Positions 44,709 to 53,935 of a stretch of 64,000 bases of DNA are shown one piece after another (positions within the stretch are counted from its first letter, which is position 1; each line of letters opens with the position of its first letter). Where the stretch lies: assembly GCA_030849065.1 (NCBI GenBank), contig JASAON010001639.1, forward strand, positions 1 to 64,000. The letters are read 5' to 3'. The notes under the pieces are model-generated. The model ran no database searches and was not told the origin of the DNA. It saw nothing but the letters and a program-made list of their open reading frames with translations. The position numbers and the translations under genes are program-made. Origin of the DNA: Jaenimonas drosophilae (Eukaryota > Euglenozoa > Kinetoplastea > Trypanosomatida > Trypanosomatidae).

Positions 44709-46526
44709 ATGAACGCAGAATTCTCCCAATTGTTTCCTAGTGACTTCCCTGATAAAGTGAAGGATTTGCTTAACAGTAAATACCCATTGCCACCTAATTC
44801 TGGAAGGTTCACCTATGGAACAGCAGGGTTTCGCACGAAGGGAATCATTCTTCCTCCTGTCGCGGCAAGAGTCATTTTTATTGCAATGCTACGCTCGTGG
44901 TATCACAGGGGAAACTCACAAAGAGGCTCATCTGGTAGCAGCATCGGACTAATGATCACGGCCTCCCACAACCCTCCTGCGGACAACGGATTCAAAATTA
45001 TCGACGTAGATGGTGGAATGCTGACTACTTCATGGGAGAAATGGTGCACTAAGGCAGCAAACACAAAGTCTGGAGATGATTTTCTATGTGTTATTCATGA
45101 GTGCATTATCGCTGAAAAAATAGCGGTTCCGCAAGCCAAAGAGAAAACACCATCCACCATACTATTAGGTAGGGATACCCGAGATTCTGGGGATAGCATC
45201 CTGAAGGCGATTACTGACGTTTTAGATACGGTGTTTATTAATGATGGATATCGTGACTTCGGAATTGTGGCAACTCCGCAGCTTCATTTTCTAGTTGCCA
45301 GGATGAATTCCCTCCCATGTGACAAGTGCGATTCACTCGACGAAGGGAGTTATTTTGAAGAGCTGCTGAACAGTTTCGCAAATCTCATGGAGGTGGCGAA
45401 TTGCCGTAGCCCGCGCCGAATCGTTGTTGACGCTGCCAATGGAGTCGGAGCGCTGACTTTAAGGAGACTCATCGAGTATTCTGAGAAGCACTCCAACACC
45501 TTGTCAAAGTATTTGAACTTTACTGTGGTAAATGATAATACAGATTGCTCAGATAAGCTGAATTTGGAGTGTGGCGCAGACTATGCCAAGCAATACTCTA
45601 TACCGTCATCGTCTATGAAGCGGTGGGAAGACTCTCCGCAAAAGAACTCGGATATTCATTTCTATTGTCTTGACGGTGACGCGGACCGTTTGGTTGCTTT
45701 TGACCTCGATACCAGGAATGACGAAAAGTGGCGACTGATCGACGGTGATCGTTTGCTGGCGCTTTACACTCGCCTTCTGATACATTTGCTTGGTGAACCA
45801 GCTCTTCTGGCTGCTAATTTCGGTGTGGTGCAGACAGCATATGCAAACGGTGCTTCGACAGAGTTTCTGCGAGACTTTCTGAATGTGAAAACCTACATAA
45901 CTGCTACTGGTGTGAAAAACCTTCACCACGTTGCAAGCAGTTGTGGTATTGGCGCTTATTTTGAAGCAAATGGGCATGGAACTGTTTTGTTCAACCGAGA
46001 AAGTTGTGACAAGGCAATTGCATTTTATTGCAGCAACCTACCGGAGATAGATCGAGAGAAAGAGAAGTGTCGATTATCTCTTATTTTTGACAATCTTCCA
46101 CGATTGTTCTCCCAAACATGTGGTGATGCCATTGCGGACCTATTGGCGTGTGAGTTCGCTCTCTCTTTCACTTCGTTGCCGTACCGCATGGTTCATCCTA
46201 TGTTCAGTGATCGGCCTTTTATCTTGTCGAAGGTTCATGTTGACAACCCAATGATCACAACACGTGCCGATGATGAGACAAAGGTGGTTACCCCGTGCGG
46301 GATGCAGAGCACGATTGATGCAGCAGTTCAACGCACAATCGATTCCCTTCGCCAGGCTGGACATCAGGGGCGTGGTCTATATGCTCGTTGCTTTGTGCGA
46401 CAAAGTGGAACTGAGCCAGTTGTTCGTGTATACGCCGAAGCCTCCACGAAAGAGGCGTGTAGCATTCTATCCTCAGAAGTGGAGAGAATTGTTTCGGAGG
46501 CGTGTAGTTCACACGACACAGCGTGA
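44709..46526 (+). CDS. Phosphoacetylglucosamine mutase (AGM1/PGM3 type)
   Basis: A 605-residue enzyme of the alpha-D-phosphohexomutase superfamily that interconverts N-acetylglucosamine 6-phosphate and 1-phosphate on the way to UDP-GlcNAc, needed for GPI anchors and glycans. The N-terminal TYGTAGFRTKG block and short length identify the PAGM branch. The catalytic phosphoserine is in ITASHNPPADNGFK (S86). The metal-binding loop is LDGDADRLVAFD (D322, D324, D326), the sugar-binding region includes YFEANGHGTVLFN, and the phosphate loop is RQSGTEPVVRVYAEA (R564 onward). All motifs are intact. In T. brucei PAGM also provides phosphoglucomutase activity, which may apply here. The start is ATG 44709; a short TTG-started extension exists. 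Confidence 0.93.
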   Translation: MNAEFSQLFPSDFPDKVKDLLNSKYPLPPNSGRFTYGTAGFRTKGIILPPVAARVIFIAMLRSWYHRGNSQRGSSGSSIGLMITASHNPPADNGFKIIDVDGGMLTTSWEKWCTKAANTKSGDDFLCVIHECIIAEKIAVPQAKEKTPSTILLGRDTRDSGDSILKAITDVLDTVFINDGYRDFGIVATPQLHFLVARMNSLPCDKCDSLDEGSYFEELLNSFANLMEVANCRSPRRIVVDAANGVGALTLRRLIEYSEKHSNTLSKYLNFTVVNDNTDCSDKLNLECGADYAKQYSIPSSSMKRWEDSPQKNSDIHFYCLDGDADRLVAFDLDTRNDEKWRLIDGDRLLALYTRLLIHLLGEPALLAANFGVVQTAYANGASTEFLRDFLNVKTYITATGVKNLHHVASSCGIGAYFEANGHGTVLFNRESCDKAIAFYCSNLPEIDREKEKCRLSLIFDNLPRLFSQTCGDAIADLLACEFALSFTSLPYRMVHPMFSDRPFILSKVHVDNPMITTRADDETKVVTPCGMQSTIDAAVQRTIDSLRQAGHQGRGLYARCFVRQSGTEPVVRVYAEASTKEACSILSSEVERIVSEACSSHDTA

Positions 46527-47041
46527 TAATGAACCACCTCAGTGGTTGTTTGCGTTGGGATGGTGCTTCCAAACAAAGATAACGTGTCAGAAAGAGAATA
46601 GGAATACTGTCTTTGATGTTCTCTTCAACTAACATTTCTGCTTTCTTCTTTTTTTTCTTTCACTTTCCAAGCACCAAGCGACTTCCGCTTAGGTTTTTTT
46701 TCCTCAGACTTCCCAATCAGTATCGTATTCTCAATTTTTTTGCCCACAAGAGAGAACGTGAACAAAAGAAGGTGAAAGCTACACTGATCCGGAGTAGAAT
46801 TTGCTTTGCGCTTAGTGGTAACCACTCAGTCATCGTCTCGATCTCAGAGTGGCCCCTTCTAACCATTGCTCTTTAAAAGCACACTAGAATTCTTTAGTTT
46901 TTTTTCGTTCTTTAAACACACATCGCAGCCCATACATTCTTTTTCTTTCCTGTTTCATAGATACCTGGCGCCTCGCACCGCAGCGAATTGTGTCTGCTTC
47001 TTCTTGATTGTTACAATCATTCCACTAAGAGAAGTTTGCCA
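46527..47041. other. Intergenic region before the large surface protein gene
   Basis: No gene supported. It is T-rich, with poly-T stretches at 46648-46660 and 46694-46701, and a CT tract with AG at 46959-46960. Confidence 0.65.
46936..46960 (+). promoter_or_regulatory. Candidate trans-splice acceptor for the large membrane protein
   Basis: ATTCTTTTTCTTTCCTGTTTCATAG-type tract; the AG at 46959-46960 lies 81 nt before ATG 47042 and a close match to the kinetoplastid consensus. Confidence 0.6.
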
Positions 47042-50000
47042 ATGAGCTCAGCCCATTTTCAATGGCTCAGCGGTGGCCAGAACAAGTTGTTGTTTCTATT
47101 GGTGGCGCTTCTCGTAATTGCTTCGGCAACTGCGACTGCTTCCCCAGTAATTTTGGAGCCATCTGAGCCTGTGACCGATGTTCCGTTTCTGGTAACGCCT
47201 CCCTTGGCAGCATACCAAACAATTTACCTATCTACGTCGTCCGCTTGTGTCGCAAGTGGGTTGACTCCCGTCTGCACTATTGGGGCAACATCGGCGCAGA
47301 ATTACAACAAGACGACTTGCTTGTTTACAGTAACTCGTGCGTCTCTCAACCTTCAAAGCACTGCCACAACCGTGCCTACGCTCTATTGGTGCAGCAACGC
47401 CAACGCCAACACGCCCCTTGGAACGTTCGACCTCTTCCTTATTCGCCCAATTCCGTTGTATGCGTTCTACAATGTTCTCACCACGTTGACATTTACTCCT
47501 CAGACACCGGTTGGTACTTCGGTTGGCTTTTACACAACCTCAGCCTGTACTACAGCAGCAAGCGATGGGGGTATGTCCACGTTGACCGCTACCAGGGAAA
47601 TTCAGTGGACGTTTCCCAACGGAAAGGGTAATGTTGTGTACGTCTGTGCGATTGTTCCCACACCCTACAACAATGGAGCAACTTCACTTGTACCGGCGGG
47701 TTTGGTGAGCGGAGCGAACGGCTACTCACTTACTACTGTCTCTGGCTTGCGCTACCGTACTACCGCGGTGGTTGCCAACGCCATCTACGAAAACTTCTCG
47801 CTCTCCAAGTCCTCCAATTGCGTTCCCCTCGCTCAAAGCCCAAGTACAGTTGTGCAGTCTAATGCAATGATGCTGTCCGTTACAGCTCCACGTGGAAAGT
47901 ACTACTTTTGCTCTCAGCAAGGGGCGGGTGTGTACGTTCCAGCATACAATCAGTTTTCAGTGCTGGAGTACGGTGTGTCTCCCAACTACTTGTACACCAA
48001 CATGGCAACCAACATCGAGCTCACAATGGATGCTGCAACTCCAGGCATAACTTTTGAGAACGGACTATTCTCTGATGCTCAGTGCACAACCCCTGTCATT
48101 GGTTGGTCAACTACGTTGACATGGACGGTTCCTCAGAGCGGAACATACTACGCCTGTGTGCGACAGCAGAACAACCCAACAACCACTACGTCTCAGGCCG
48201 GTGTCGTCACAGTAACAGCTGCACCTGGTGTGACGTTTTCTCGCACCCCGGCCGTCAAAGGCATTGGACTAATCGCCACCGTCGTTCGCCCACAACAGCC
48301 AAATGGAATGATCACAGTGGGTCTGTCTCCAACTGCCAGTTGTGAGCTCACCACCAACGGTACCACTACCAACGGCGGAACGACCGCAGCCTTCCAGGTC
48401 CCTCTGCTCTCGAACTCTCCCATCTACTACTGTGTTTCTACCCCGTTTACCGACGATGGTGAACCCTCTGAGAGTGACGAAGGCTCAGATGGGTACGTGG
48501 CACCAACCCCATACTACTACGCGCTTGGTCAGATCAATTTGGTTTCATACGCTCTGACGTACTCTCCACTTCGTGTGGCAACGCCCACGTCTATTGGGCT
48601 GGACCCTTCTGTAACGTTTTCCGACAACTCACAGATGAAGCTGGTTCCAAGCACAGGTAGTGGATGCGATGCGACCCCAGCTGCGGGTATGCAGTTCCCT
48701 CTGGGCGGCCAAGTTCAGTCTCTTTCCCCAGTCACCTTCCCCACCGCCGGCACGTGGCTCCTCTGCGTCAGCGAGCCCTCTGTGTTGAATGGAGAGTACT
48801 CCCCCCTACAGTCGCTCAGCGTCTACGGTGATGCCTCGATGATTCCGTCCGGAGTGGTTCCTGGCCTCACCAGCTCGGTTGCCATCACCATGGTACCTCC
48901 CAATGCCAACATGTACTTTGTCACCAGCGGCTCCTGCACCGGTACGGCACTCTTCGCGACTCAATCCAACGCCAACGGCCAGGCTACGGCAACCGTTCTT
49001 GCCACCCAACAGGGGACCCTTACGTTGTGTGTCGGCTTCACGGGAATGTCCAACTCTGTCATTACCGCTGCACAGGTACAAGTGGCAGGCACCATCACGA
49101 GTGCCAACGCTGTGGTATCACCCACGGTGGTGGTCTCTGGTGTGTCCAGCCAGCTTAACTTCAAGGTGCCCTACCCGTCTCTTCTTGTGGGTGGAGTGTG
49201 CTATCTGACTACTGGAGCGACCTGCGCCGCGGCCATCCCGGCGGGGGTACTGCAAGCACCTATCAATGCCGGTGCCAACAGTGGTATGCCGTACAGCCTC
49301 TTCACTTTCACCAACTCAGGCTCTACCTACACCGTCTGCGTGGGTTCCACAGCTGCGCAAAACTACGTCTCGGCGGGCACGGTGAAGGTGGTGACCCCAC
49401 TCACCATGACTTCCAACCCTGAGACTGGCATTGCTGGCCTCCCCATGACGCTCACGTTCAGCGGAAACTCGTTCACCCAGCTTAATCCCAACGTTTTCGC
49501 CGTGGTCGATGACGCTACTAGCTGCAGCGACGCCCTCACACAGAACCAGATCCTCGCCACCGGCACCATTGCGACGAGCGGAGTCACCTCTCCTTTCCTC
49601 ATCCCTGAAGATGCTCCGAGTACCATTAAGATTTGTGTTGGCGCTTCCGCGACGATGCTCTCGGCCACTGCTGGCTTCACCTACGGCGGAACGGTTGATG
49701 TGGATACGTTTACGTCGCTCTCACACTTCGCGCTGGTTGGCCAGCCCAACAACCTTCAAGGCTGGCCTATGGGCAGTGGCAACGCGTTGTACATCACACC
49801 ATGCTCCGCCGCAGGATGCACTGGCGCCGCTGCCACCGCCACCTGCTCCACTGGAACGAAGTACTACACCAGCACGCTGCTTCCACTGTCGGCCCAGGCA
49901 CCAACTGGTTTCTACTACCTCTGCCAACAGGCGTTTACCCCGGCGGCAGTTGTGGGTGCCAACAACACCATCAACGTTGTTACCCCATGGACGCTCACCA

Positions 50001-53000
50001 CCACGGAGAATCCCATTCGTCAGTACAAGCCTTTCACAGTGACTCTGAACAATGCCGCTAATCTTCCCAACGGTTACACCATCCACGTGCAACCAGCGAC
50101 CATCCCATGCTCCAACATGTCTGCAGCAGGTCAGTCGTTTACGGGTAATGGAGCTTCCACACAGATTGAGATCACTGACCTCGATCCAGTGCAAAACGTA
50201 ATCTTTTGCCTGCAGCCCGATGTCCACGACAGCTTCCAAGTAATGAGTGCCACACTCTACCACTACATGACCCCAGCAACCTTGGTGGCTGATCAGGCCA
50301 ACTCCATCACCTCTGGCATGCTCACGACGGGAGTTTCGATGATTTCCGGCTCTCCTGCCTGCACCTCCATGATTTCCTCTGCCACCGCCACCATTAATGC
50401 TCAAGGCCAATCCTCCCTGACTGTCAACGGTTGCGGCACCAACTCACAGTACGACACGGTGTACTACTGCGAGAGCAGCACCGGTGGAGCAAACTACAAC
50501 CTCCGCGGATCCATGGGCCTCCTCCGACCATCTGGCTGTCCTGACGGCACCCCCGCGAGCATCGTCACTGTCGTGACGGCTCCAGCCAAGGCCATCACTA
50601 ACTACGGCATTACGAACGATGTGCTTGTGAATCCATTCCTGTCAACTAACCATGCCTGCACCGACAAACTCCCAGCTTCTGTGGGCACGAACGGCTACAG
50701 TCCCCAGCTGAACGAGGTGGCGTCCTTCTACGTCTGCGCCAACCCCATCGACGATCCAACCTTCATCTTCACCACCACGACACCTACCATGACCGTGGCC
50801 AACTGGAAGGTCACCCCAACCTCTGCACTCAGCCGTTTCAATGGGACTGCTGGTTCCCTTCCGTCCACCACCATGACGATCAACTATGCCACTCCAACGC
50901 TCAATACGTTCTTCAGCTCCAGCAGCACCTGTGCTTCCACCATGGCCAATGCGCAGGGCTTCAGCAGCGCCGCCCTGACGGCGGTGTACTCGAGCACTGC
51001 CATCAACGGCTTGGTCTACGTTTGCACGGCTGACAGCACCACCAATCAGCTCATCCCGATTGCAGACTTCCTGTCCGTGACCCCACCCAATGTGCCCAGC
51101 ATTACTCCCGCCATCATCCGCGGTGCTCCCTTCTCGGCGACCTTGGTGGTGCAGGCTGCAACCGGTCAGACCGCGCTGTACTCGATGATTCCCGGCACCG
51201 ATACCAACTACCCCTATGCCAACATGTACGTGTCCACCACCCGCAATGTCTTTCTGTCATCCGATGCCTGCAGCACTGTGCTTCCCACCACCAGCTCCAC
51301 AACCGTTGCCGCAGCGACGAACAGCGTCACCTTCACCACCGATGACATCAGCCAGGCCGTTACTACAGTGTCGCTTTGCACAGGAACCCCTGCTGGTACG
51401 GCACAAGCTGTGACCAACATTGTCGTTGCTCCAGGCAACGTCTTCCCCACGCAGTTCGTCACGGGAACCACGTCCTCCATCTACATCCCTCTCTACCGCA
51501 GCACCAAGTTCTTCCTCAGCCAGTCCAACGGTGATTGCAGCGCTATCTCTGGCACCCTCCCGCCGTTCACCACCAACGCCGACGGCTACGGCTCTGTTGT
51601 TCTCGTTGGCACTGACGGAAAGGATGCTGCCCTCGGTACCTATACTCTGTGCTACACCGGTGGTGGCAATGCCGCCTACACGCCACTCTCCACCATTCAG
51701 GTGGTGGCCCCTATCTTCTACAACATCCAAGGCCTGACCTACATTGTTGGCGTTCCTGGAACGATGGAAATGCTCAACGATCTCCGCACTAGCTACCTCT
51801 ACCAAGGCTTCAGTACCACCACCGACTGCAGTGGGCTGGGCACCCAGTACGGCAGCTGGACCGAGGTGAGCTCCACCTCCATCGTAGTCAGCGCTACTGC
51901 TGCCATCAACGGACTCTATCTCTGCGCCAGGGTACCCATCAATGGATCGATTGTTTCTCTCCCTGTTGGTGGTCCCACCATCAACTTCTTCGCCAGCTCA
52001 CCGGTAAAGCCCCCGTCAGGTGGGCTGGAGGCCTGTGGTTCCTCCACGACCATCAGCAGCTGCTACGCTCCTGGCACGGGCACCGGCGTGACGGTGGAGG
52101 GCGATACCCTCGCCGTCATTTACGGTGACTGCTGCAACTCCCTTGACCAGCTCAACCTCCTCGGAAAGGCCCCCATGAAGAGTGGCACCTGCAAGCTGGA
52201 GCTTAGCAACTCAGTGGCTCAGGGCTACCCAACTGGGACGGAGTTCACCATGTGCGTCTTCAGCACGACCAACCCCGGCTACTGCGCCACACTTGGCCCT
52301 GTGAACGTGTCCACCGACTGCAAGGGCAAGATCGTGGATGGAGGCAGCAAGCTCAGCACGGGCTGGCTCATCGCCATTATCATCCTCTGCGTTATCATTG
52401 GCCTTCTGCTGCTGGCCTTGCTCATCTACCTGCTCTGGCGCTGCTGCCGAGATGAGAAGGGCAAGGAAGTGGATGACCGTCAGCTCGTCGCGCTTCGTCA
52501 GCTCGAGGCGAGCGAGTTTGAGGGCCCACCGGAGCTGACCAACGGCAGCCACAGCCACAGCCGTCACCCGCTTCTCTACTACCCAGGCGGTAGCAGCGAG
52601 GGCCACACGGTGGAGTCTTCTCAGTCACCACCCGCGATCATGGATGGCCGCTCCGTCTCGGACTCACCCCCGTCCGCGGCGGTGCAGGAGGAGGAGGCAC
52701 GATCGGCCGCGGCCACGATGGTTCCCGTCGACGACGAGGAGGCCTTCGAGGAGCCTGAGGTGGCCCCGAAGGGCCCCATCTACCAACACCTCCCCATCCA
52801 CCTGAACCTCATTGAGAATTTGGAGGAGGATGAGCGGGATCAGATTGCGCTCGAGGAGGCCCGCGAGCGGTACAACCTTCGTCTGCGCTTCGCGGAGGAG
52901 CTGGAGCGACTGAAGCTCCAAGAGAAGGAGGATGAAGTGGATATTGGCTACGAGGATGATGCCTCGATGGTAGACGCCGGCGCGGGTCGCTCCGCCCCCC

Positions 53001-53935
53001 GCTCACAGCGATCAACAACCTCTGACCGTGAGAGTGGCAGCGGTGCCGATCGCGTCTTCCTTCCAGGAGACGAAGATGATCATCAGATTGTCTATGATGA
53101 AGCCGCCAATGTAGGCATGCGCCAGCACGTGGAGAGCGAGCGCCTCCGCAGCGAGCCCATGTACACCTCCCTGAAGTCCACCCCACTGCAGGAGAACCGC
53201 CAGCCCACCCGCGCGGCTGCCATGTCAGAGGATGGAGCAACCGACCGAGATATTTTGATGGACGGGGAGACCTCCATGGACCGCACCCCAATTCGGTCTA
53301 ACACACACCACAGCAGCCTTCAGAATAGCGCACGCCGTGCGGACCCGAATGATGTTCCTGCAGCCCCGGCACGACCCAACCCATGGGCCATCAAGGATGG
53401 CTACTACACCCACCCACAGCACCAGGAGGATGAGATTGAGAGCGAGTACATCTCCCCCAACCGCCAGCGCAGTGTAGACGTTTCCCCTATAGACCAGTCC
53501 CGCGGGGATGGACCGGCAGGTGACTCTGCGGTCCTGCCCATGCGCTTTGACAACCCCATGGATGAGGAGGGCTACCACGAGGACGATGATGACTACGATG
53601 GACTCAGCTACACCACCACCCAACGCTTCTACGATGAGAACCGATTCCTCACGGAGGAGGAGAAGACCCGCCGCCAGCGACTCTGCAACTGGGAAGAGGA
53701 GGAGCGCGCCCAGCTAGCCCAGGAGGAGCTCACCGGCTACATGACCGCTGCGCATCGTCAGAATGAGCAGCGCGACCTTCATCCCGATGAGGCAGATGAG
53801 GCGCCGAACATGTTTGCCTCCCCTAGCCATCCTGCGGACCTCCCCGCACTCCCACGACCCCCACGTGGCAGCCAGTACGGCATCCCCAACAGTGATCCCG
53901 CCGGTGGTCTATACACCCCCGCCGAAGAGCACTAA
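47042..53935 (+). CDS. Large type-I membrane protein with repetitive Cys-paired ectodomain and acidic cytoplasmic tail
   Basis: A 2297-residue putative surface protein. The signal peptide is clear: a hydrophobic core (LLFLLVALLVIASA) ends near residue 37. The ectodomain (about 38-1770) consists of roughly 18 degenerate units of 85-100 residues. Each has a pattern of a V/I-x-G turn, a strand with F-x-S-x-x-C, a strand ending in Y-x-x-C or L-C-V, then a Thr/Val-rich strand; two Cys per unit suggest disulfide-bonded beta sandwiches. It is very rich in Ser, Thr and Pro, with scattered NxT/S sites. A Cys-dense membrane-proximal module (about 1660-1765) precedes one transmembrane helix at about 1774-1802 (GWLIAIIILCVIIGLLLLAL). 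The tail of about 495 residues is acidic and has a short coiled coil (about 1920-1970). I know of no exact family match; large putative membrane-associated proteins of this type are described in bodonids. Start is ATG 47042. Confidence 0.8.
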   Translation: MSSAHFQWLSGGQNKLLFLLVALLVIASATATASPVILEPSEPVTDVPFLVTPPLAAYQTIYLSTSSACVASGLTPVCTIGATSAQNYNKTTCLFTVTRASLNLQSTATTVPTLYWCSNANANTPLGTFDLFLIRPIPLYAFYNVLTTLTFTPQTPVGTSVGFYTTSACTTAASDGGMSTLTATREIQWTFPNGKGNVVYVCAIVPTPYNNGATSLVPAGLVSGANGYSLTTVSGLRYRTTAVVANAIYENFSLSKSSNCVPLAQSPSTVVQSNAMMLSVTAPRGKYYFCSQQGAGVYVPAYNQFSVLEYGVSPNYLYTNMATNIELTMDAATPGITFENGLFSDAQCTTPVIGWSTTLTWTVPQSGTYYACVRQQNNPTTTTSQAGVVTVTAAPGVTFSRTPAVKGIGLIATVVRPQQPNGMITVGLSPTASCELTTNGTTTNGGTTAAFQVPLLSNSPIYYCVSTPFTDDGEPSESDEGSDGYVAPTPYYYALGQINLVSYALTYSPLRVATPTSIGLDPSVTFSDNSQMKLVPSTGSGCDATPAAGMQFPLGGQVQSLSPVTFPTAGTWLLCVSEPSVLNGEYSPLQSLSVYGDASMIPSGVVPGLTSSVAITMVPPNANMYFVTSGSCTGTALFATQSNANGQATATVLATQQGTLTLCVGFTGMSNSVITAAQVQVAGTITSANAVVSPTVVVSGVSSQLNFKVPYPSLLVGGVCYLTTGATCAAAIPAGVLQAPINAGANSGMPYSLFTFTNSGSTYTVCVGSTAAQNYVSAGTVKVVTPLTMTSNPETGIAGLPMTLTFSGNSFTQLNPNVFAVVDDATSCSDALTQNQILATGTIATSGVTSPFLIPEDAPSTIKICVGASATMLSATAGFTYGGTVDVDTFTSLSHFALVGQPNNLQGWPMGSGNALYITPCSAAGCTGAAATATCSTGTKYYTSTLLPLSAQAPTGFYYLCQQAFTPAAVVGANNTINVVTPWTLTTTENPIRQYKPFTVTLNNAANLPNGYTIHVQPATIPCSNMSAAGQSFTGNGASTQIEITDLDPVQNVIFCLQPDVHDSFQVMSATLYHYMTPATLVADQANSITSGMLTTGVSMISGSPACTSMISSATATINAQGQSSLTVNGCGTNSQYDTVYYCESSTGGANYNLRGSMGLLRPSGCPDGTPASIVTVVTAPAKAITNYGITNDVLVNPFLSTNHACTDKLPASVGTNGYSPQLNEVASFYVCANPIDDPTFIFTTTTPTMTVANWKVTPTSALSRFNGTAGSLPSTTMTINYATPTLNTFFSSSSTCASTMANAQGFSSAALTAVYSSTAINGLVYVCTADSTTNQLIPIADFLSVTPPNVPSITPAIIRGAPFSATLVVQAATGQTALYSMIPGTDTNYPYANMYVSTTRNVFLSSDACSTVLPTTSSTTVAAATNSVTFTTDDISQAVTTVSLCTGTPAGTAQAVTNIVVAPGNVFPTQFVTGTTSSIYIPLYRSTKFFLSQSNGDCSAISGTLPPFTTNADGYGSVVLVGTDGKDAALGTYTLCYTGGGNAAYTPLSTIQVVAPIFYNIQGLTYIVGVPGTMEMLNDLRTSYLYQGFSTTTDCSGLGTQYGSWTEVSSTSIVVSATAAINGLYLCARVPINGSIVSLPVGGPTINFFASSPVKPPSGGLEACGSSTTISSCYAPGTGTGVTVEGDTLAVIYGDCCNSLDQLNLLGKAPMKSGTCKLELSNSVAQGYPTGTEFTMCVFSTTNPGYCATLGPVNVSTDCKGKIVDGGSKLSTGWLIAIIILCVIIGLLLLALLIYLLWRCCRDEKGKEVDDRQLVALRQLEASEFEGPPELTNGSHSHSRHPLLYYPGGSSEGHTVESSQSPPAIMDGRSVSDSPPSAAVQEEEARSAAATMVPVDDEEAFEEPEVAPKGPIYQHLPIHLNLIENLEEDERDQIALEEARERYNLRLRFAEELERLKLQEKEDEVDIGYEDDASMVDAGAGRSAPRSQRSTTSDRESGSGADRVFLPGDEDDHQIVYDEAANVGMRQHVESERLRSEPMYTSLKSTPLQENRQPTRAAAMSEDGATDRDILMDGETSMDRTPIRSNTHHSSLQNSARRADPNDVPAAPARPNPWAIKDGYYTHPQHQEDEIESEYISPNRQRSVDVSPIDQSRGDGPAGDSAVLPMRFDNPMDEEGYHEDDDDYDGLSYTTTQRFYDENRFLTEEEKTRRQRLCNWEEEERAQLAQEELTGYMTAAHRQNEQRDLHPDEADEAPNMFASPSHPADLPALPRPPRGSQYGIPNSDPAGGLYTPAEEH

